A DNA stretch of 38,508 nt from Zancudomyces culisetae. Taxonomy: Eukaryota; Kickxellomycota; Harpellomycetes; Harpellales; Legeriomycetaceae. Made by a program: the position numbers and the translations under genes. The stretch is taken from positions 1-38,508 of the forward strand of contig LSSK01001169.1 in NCBI GenBank assembly GCA_001969505.1, read 5' to 3'. The notes under the pieces are model-generated. The model did no database searches, had not been told where the DNA came from, and worked only from the letters and a program-made list of their open reading frames with translations. Below, one piece after another: positions 33,801 to 38,508 of this stretch (position 1 is its first letter; every line of letters starts with the position of its first letter).

Positions 33801-36529
33801 CTCTTGTCCACGCTTATTCTCCAACTCCATAGGCTTTGGTGAACTATCCTTCAACACCAAATCCAGTGTAGATTCCAATACCACTACCTCCTCCTCACTC
33901 GACTTGTCATAAAGTTTCACCAACTCTCTTCTTGTCTCCTCCGGAATCAAAAGTCTGTATCTTTCATTAAACGTCAACAAATTTACACGCGACGGGTACC
34001 CCGATTTGCTTATCTTAATCGTCTCAATAACTCCACACGATCTCAACTGCGATGCAATCAATCCTGCCTCAAACTGCCATGACTGCTTATCAATATTCGT
34101 CTTTATACACCGAATATAATGCATATCCGTTGATGTAATCGTCGCTATCAGCTCATCTAGCGACTTTCTGAACACCACTCCAAGTGTCGGATACTGCTTC
34201 TTGAGTTTTGCTGTTCCTCCTACTCCTCCTCCTCCTCCTCTTCCTGTTGATATCGTCGTCTTGGCTCCCGCACTCTCTTTGTTCGACTTGATTGTAGAAT
34301 GAGTAATCTCTTCAACCACCAACTCTCTCACAAATCCATTCGAACTGTTTTTCAACAAATCTATAATCTCCTCTGACACTGAATCCTTGTTCTTTTCTAA
34401 AAATCCTTCTCCCTCGTATACCACTGAGTATGCATAATGTTGTATTATAAATCCTGTATTGGAAAATCTAGGCTTCCCAAAATAACTCGATACAATACTC
34501 TCTGTACTTTCGACTCCATTCCCATTCCCATTCCCACTATTACCTTCAATTTTGCGTTCTCGATTGCCCATAACCACATTCTCTTTCCCAAAATGATAAT
34601 ATAATTTCTCTATAAAACTCTTATCTGTCGCAGATTCCAATCTACACTGTTCATCCAATATTGCCAATATCCCTAACCTCCCCTCAATAAGCTCAATACA
34701 CGGCCGGTTATCTCTAAACTCTATAAACTCCCAGTTTTCCAACTGCTCCCTCACATATACCTCCTGTTCCAACTGGAGTACATGCTGATTAAAGTGCTGT
34801 TGCAACTTTTCGTTCGCGTAGTTGATACAAAGCTGCTCAAACGAGTTGACTTCAAAATACTCAAACCCATATATATCCAATACTCCTACAAACAACTCGT
34901 TCGTTATCTCCTTTGTCTTTAGCGCTGAATTCAACGGTCCCAATATCCACCCAAACATCCGCGAATACAAAAACTTTGCCACTGAATCTCTCAACGCTAT
35001 CCCTTGCGTTCGTGTAATTCTCGTCAATATTTTTTCTCGCTGTGCATCTATTGTCTTTTTCGTCAAATATTGCTCAAACTTTGTACTGTCTATTCCCAAC
35101 AGCTCTGTAGCTGCTTTGAACGATTTGTCTTCACCATACACATCTATCAGTGCCCAGTTGTTGTCCGATGTTATCTCCACATTCCCAATATGCAAAATCG
35201 CCCCCAGCACTCTCCATATATCCTCTTGCTGTCCACTCTCAACCCCTACCAGCTCCAACGCCTCCCGTGTTTGCCCAAACTCATACACATCGTCAACGTC
35301 TTGAATATGTCCACACCCCCCTTTATTCAAATAGTTGAAATCTTTCCAACCTCTATTTCCAATTTTACACTTCTCTCTAATCCCCTCATCTGCCCCCGCA
35401 AGAAATTGATAAAAAATATGATAGTTCCTTTCCGTATCGGGGTAGTTACAAACTCTAGATCGTTCCAACAAAAATGTCCGTGTGTCTGCCCCAACTATTG
35501 TTTGCTCATCAAAATCAAAGAATATCTCCAGGTATTTCCCAAACCTCGAAGAATTGTCGTTTCGTGTCGTCTTCGCGTTTCCAAATGCCTCAAACACCGG
35601 ATTGGTCGCCAATAACTGCCGCTCTACATGTGTCATGCTATTCCCACTCTCTCCCATCCGTGCCTGTGCAAAATATCGCATTATATGTTTGGCACTTGTT
35701 GTCTTTCCCGCTCCCGATTCTCCATATACTATAATACTTTGACTCCGCTTGTTGTTAGCCATTCCATTATACGCATTTTCTGCTATTGCATACAAATGTG
35801 GATCGGTTTTATTCCCCGTTTGGCCAACATATTTTTTCATGTTTTTTTCTCCATATAAATCTGTATGTGCGTATGGGTTAAGCGCAACAAGAAGTACTCC
35901 CGAATTTGTATATATCTTTCGTTTTTCAAAACGAACCCTCAAATCGTGCAGTATTGCTGGCTCATTTAAATAGCTCAGGTTTGTCAAGTCATCAACTCCA
36001 TCAAGCATCTCAGGGTTCCTCAGGTCTGGTAGCTCAAAGTGTGAATCTACTATATCTAAAATCCCGGCTTTGTATGTGATTTTCACAACCCTTGGATCTT
36101 CTGTTTGCTCACGCACCCAGCTGCCTCCCTCTTCAAATTTTGATCTTTTTTCAAAATATCCATCATACTCCCTTTGATCCTCTATTTGTCTCAGTATTGT
36201 CATTGCCACTGTACCCTCTGCCTCATTTACTTTACATTCTTTTAATTTTCCGAGTTTCCATTCGTTTGGTCTACATGTTACCCATACCTCTGCCCCCTAT
36301 TTTTCATTACACAAGTATTTACTTTTTCTTTTTATCTTTTGTTGATTCAGAAATATACTAAAACTTGTGCTATTTAAAGTTAAATTTCTAAAATGCATTT
36401 ATTCTCGGTATAACAACTTACCTTTACGTATGGATCCAGCAATCTCTCTAGCTTAGCTCTTTTCTTTGCACTGAGCACACCACTGGCTCTTCCTTCCAAG
36501 TTTTTGGATTCTGTTTTTGCATTTTGCAT
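30861..36529 (-). CDS. Myosin with class V-like motor and non-DIL disordered tail
   Basis: Two exons, 36529-36422 and 36296-30861; intron 125 bp (GTAAGT...TAG, phase 0); 1847 residues. Exon 1 supplies 36 residues. Exon 2 opens with GAEVWVTCRPNEWKLGKL, the SH3-like start of class V motors. The motor runs to about 940: DDLTNLSYLNEPAIL, P-loop GESGAGKT (228-235), switch I NDNSSRFGK (282-290), switch II DIYGFE (510-515), a Glu at the TEDS position (about 457), actin-binding STDMHYIRCIKTN, and SKVFFRAGQWAKME. A charged insert of about 80 residues lies ahead of the converter end. One good IQ motif (IQKYVRRMIMR, 953) and one weak one (976) follow, then a single charged Glu/Ala/Arg helix. Class V normally has six IQs, a coiled coil and a DIL cargo domain. 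Here the last 800 residues are disordered Ser/Asn/Gly/Lys-rich sequence with one conserved-looking patch (YGLPCREWMVPTTSYDQHIW). The motor is intact; cargo is unknown. Confidence 0.96.
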
Positions 36530-38508
36530 CGTATATATTTTATTGTTCAAACACACTCCTCGTCAATAGCTGCTTATTTCATGTGTAAGAGTCAAAGTAT
36601 GATAACTTCTTTATCTCTTGTTTCAGGCTGTATTGATCAACCAAAAGCCAACCAGGTTTATAAGTTAGTGCTAATACTGCTGTTAATAAAGTCACAGAAA
36701 ATAAAACAAGTTTGGTGGTGCCCTATTTTCCCCTTTTGTCCAGAACCTGTTCCACCTGTTACGTTTTTTATTTACAAACTTTTTTTTTTGTTTTTAAATG
36801 AAAATCCTCTAGTATCACTTTAATATTTCCTAGTATTTTATTTGTTTACTAGCGTTTTTGGTGTAACACAGCATAAAATCTATCTAAATATAAAGCAATT
36901 TTGATTATTTTTTTTCTTTTTTTTTTTGTTCTTGAGCTAGATATTCAAATTAATTTATAATTCCGGAGTTTCTGTAACTTTTCCATCCAAAATTGGTGGG
37001 CAAAACCTAAAAAAATCTAGAAATTAATAATAATATTAAAAATAATATTAAAATCCCTTTTGCTCGCATAAACCCAAACATTGCTCATCTTTTTTTCTTT
37101 TTGCCAATAGCTCCATACTTATTAACGCCAATCTATATATAATTTGCTTTAATCCAGTTTTTCCAATAACCCTTGCCTTCTTGTTGTTTATGGTCTTTTG
37201 TTATTCGTTTATAAATCATACAACACATCCATAAAAGCTATGCCAGCCATTGTCCCACTCTCCCGTTTGGTGATAAAGCAGGAACCCTCCTCCTTCTATT
37301 TTGTTGTTTTTTTTTTCATTTGCCTGCTTTTTTTTTCTTTGCAGCTTGTGCATGCAAGTCCTTGCTCATTCTGGACCTTTATGGCTTTTAATTATATCTG
37401 TCTGTTGTTATTTTTAAAATATAGTTAATATAAAAATAAAAATAGCCTAAAATCAAGATCATAATGAACAGACTTTACATTATCTATATTAAAATTTGTT
37501 TTGGTTTTTTAATTTGGAAAGTATAATGGTATTTTTTTTTCACTTTGTATTATTTTTTTTAGGTGCGCTATTTGTAATACTCGCTTCTTGGTTTAATGCA
37601 CCTTTGCTCTATTGTCCTTAAAACCATATTAACTAACTTTTGGAACTATTTACTTTGTTACGCTGTGATTTGTGCCATATTGGAGTAAAAATAAAACAAA
37701 TTTGTGGTAATTATGTTCAGTAATTGAGAGCCCTGTTCTTTGTAGCTTATTGGACCCTTGCTTTTAAAGCATTTAATTATTATTAATATATGTTCCGCTA
37801 CAACAAGAACAAAAATAAAAATAAAAATAAAAATAAAAATAAAAATAAAAATAAAAATAAAAACACTTCCCTTTAATTACATGGGCATATGCAAAGAGTA
37901 CGTGGACTCTGTTTTGTTGGGCCTGCGATATACCAAAGCCACCTTCATGTTTTCTAATATATTAAAAGGATCAACCAATGCGTACCATATGCACAATTAT
38001 ATTCGAATTAAAATCACTCTGGCCCTTTACTTTTCTCTCAAACTACCACTACTCTATGTCTCTCGCTGTTATTGTCTCATTACTTGAAATATAAGAAAAA
38101 AAAGGTGTAGAGAAGCTATTGGGTATAAACTTTCAAACCAAAACAAGACTGTTTTCACAACCAACCTTGCATCAAGAGGGTAAACCATTTTTTTCAAGGT
38201 GAAACTATTTGTGTATATACAAACTTGGCCGTGTATCTTGTAAGAGAATGAAACGTAATATCAACATCTACCAAGTTTTACTTTTCAAGAATATGCTCTT
38301 TTTTAGTATTGTACGTCAGACAACACATTGTTCCCAACACAGTATGCGTAGATACTACGCAGAAATGAAACCTTGTTTTTCTTGTGATTTTGTGGATAAA
38401 CGCAAGTGGTATCTGTAGCTTCTAATGCATTTGTGATACATTCTCTGTTACATATCTTAACTACAATTGATATTTCCTCTCCTTCCTACTTTTGTTAGCT
38501 TTGAACTA
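36530..38508. other. Upstream region of the myosin gene and gene-free right end
   Basis: The first few hundred bases should hold the myosin promoter. Beyond that, nearly 2 kb of AT-rich DNA shows no gene I can support. Plus-strand frames at 37198-37428, 37758-38087 and 38209-38418 are short and low-complexity or lack family features. The last of these contains a CxxC and a DKR but no signal peptide. Confidence 0.55.
37811..37863. repeat. AAAAAT hexanucleotide repeat
   Basis: About eight perfect tandem AAAAAT units in intergenic DNA. Confidence 0.85.

Noticed and set aside
30861-36203. Myosin start at the first ATG of the long frame (36203)
   Set aside because: This would drop the SH3-like start (GAEVWVTC...) that is encoded in frame just upstream and preceded by a good intron and ATG exon.
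38209-38418. 69-codon plus-strand frame with CxxC and DKR
   Set aside because: No signal peptide, no partner exon with a TAG acceptor and no family. It is too short to support alone.
1-38508. tRNA, rRNA, CRISPR, complete transposons
   Set aside because: Looking by eye for a GGTTCGA-type B box on both strands, for long terminal repeats and for spaced repeat arrays gave nothing convincing. A covariance-model scan would be needed to be sure for small RNAs.

Overview
This window is nuclear DNA of a fungus. The core genes are eukaryotic: dynactin p50, a WBP11-type splicing factor, the CCR4-NOT ligase NOT4, an RPAP2/Rtr1-type CTD phosphatase and a class V-like myosin. The fungal assignment rests on an Rrn5/UAF-like SANT protein, short AT-rich introns (about 50-160 bp), dibasic Kex2-type KR sites in secreted proteins and AT-rich intergenic DNA full of homopolymers. 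The conserved GKYLEI leucine of the myosin is encoded by CTG (minus strand, 35531-35529), so CTG is read as Leu and the CTG-Ser yeasts are unlikely. Dynamitin and WBP11 are close to their animal counterparts and intron-rich, which suggests an early-diverging fungus rather than a budding yeast. I cannot place it further.

Layout. 1-3.5 kb: no resolved gene, only exon-like scraps. 3.5-4.7 kb: a secreted, Cys-rich, C-terminally membrane-anchored protein (+). 6.2-10.4 kb: a tandem (+) pair, a WBP11-like gene (7 exons) and dynamitin/DCTN2 (7 exons). 11.4-15.6 kb: a minus-strand stretch of secreted or membrane proteins. It holds the 3' exons of a possible KNH-like gene, a 575-residue secreted helical protein assembled here from three exons, and a tentative 68-residue secreted peptide gene. 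17.0-18.3 kb: a secreted GDSL-family protein with altered oxyanion blocks (+). 18.5-22.0 kb: an acidic SANT-domain protein (-). 22.0-24.3 kb: gene-free AT-rich DNA containing a poly-T flanked by a perfect direct repeat. 24.3-28.3 kb: NOT4 (+), inflated by low-complexity sequence. 28.5-30.7 kb: RPAP2/Rtr1-like (+). 30.9-36.5 kb: a myosin (-) with a class V-like motor but no cargo-binding DIL tail. 36.5-38.5 kb: nothing resolved.

How the genes fit together. The housekeeping genes cover Pol I and Pol II transcription (SANT/Rrn5-like, RPAP2), splicing (WBP11), mRNA decay and ubiquitination (NOT4) and motor transport (dynactin, myosin). There is no operon logic. Secreted proteins sit between 3.5 and 18.3 kb. 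All 17 introns in the well-supported genes end in TAG, never CAG, although their 5' sites vary. I used this as a local splice rule to join and to reject exons.
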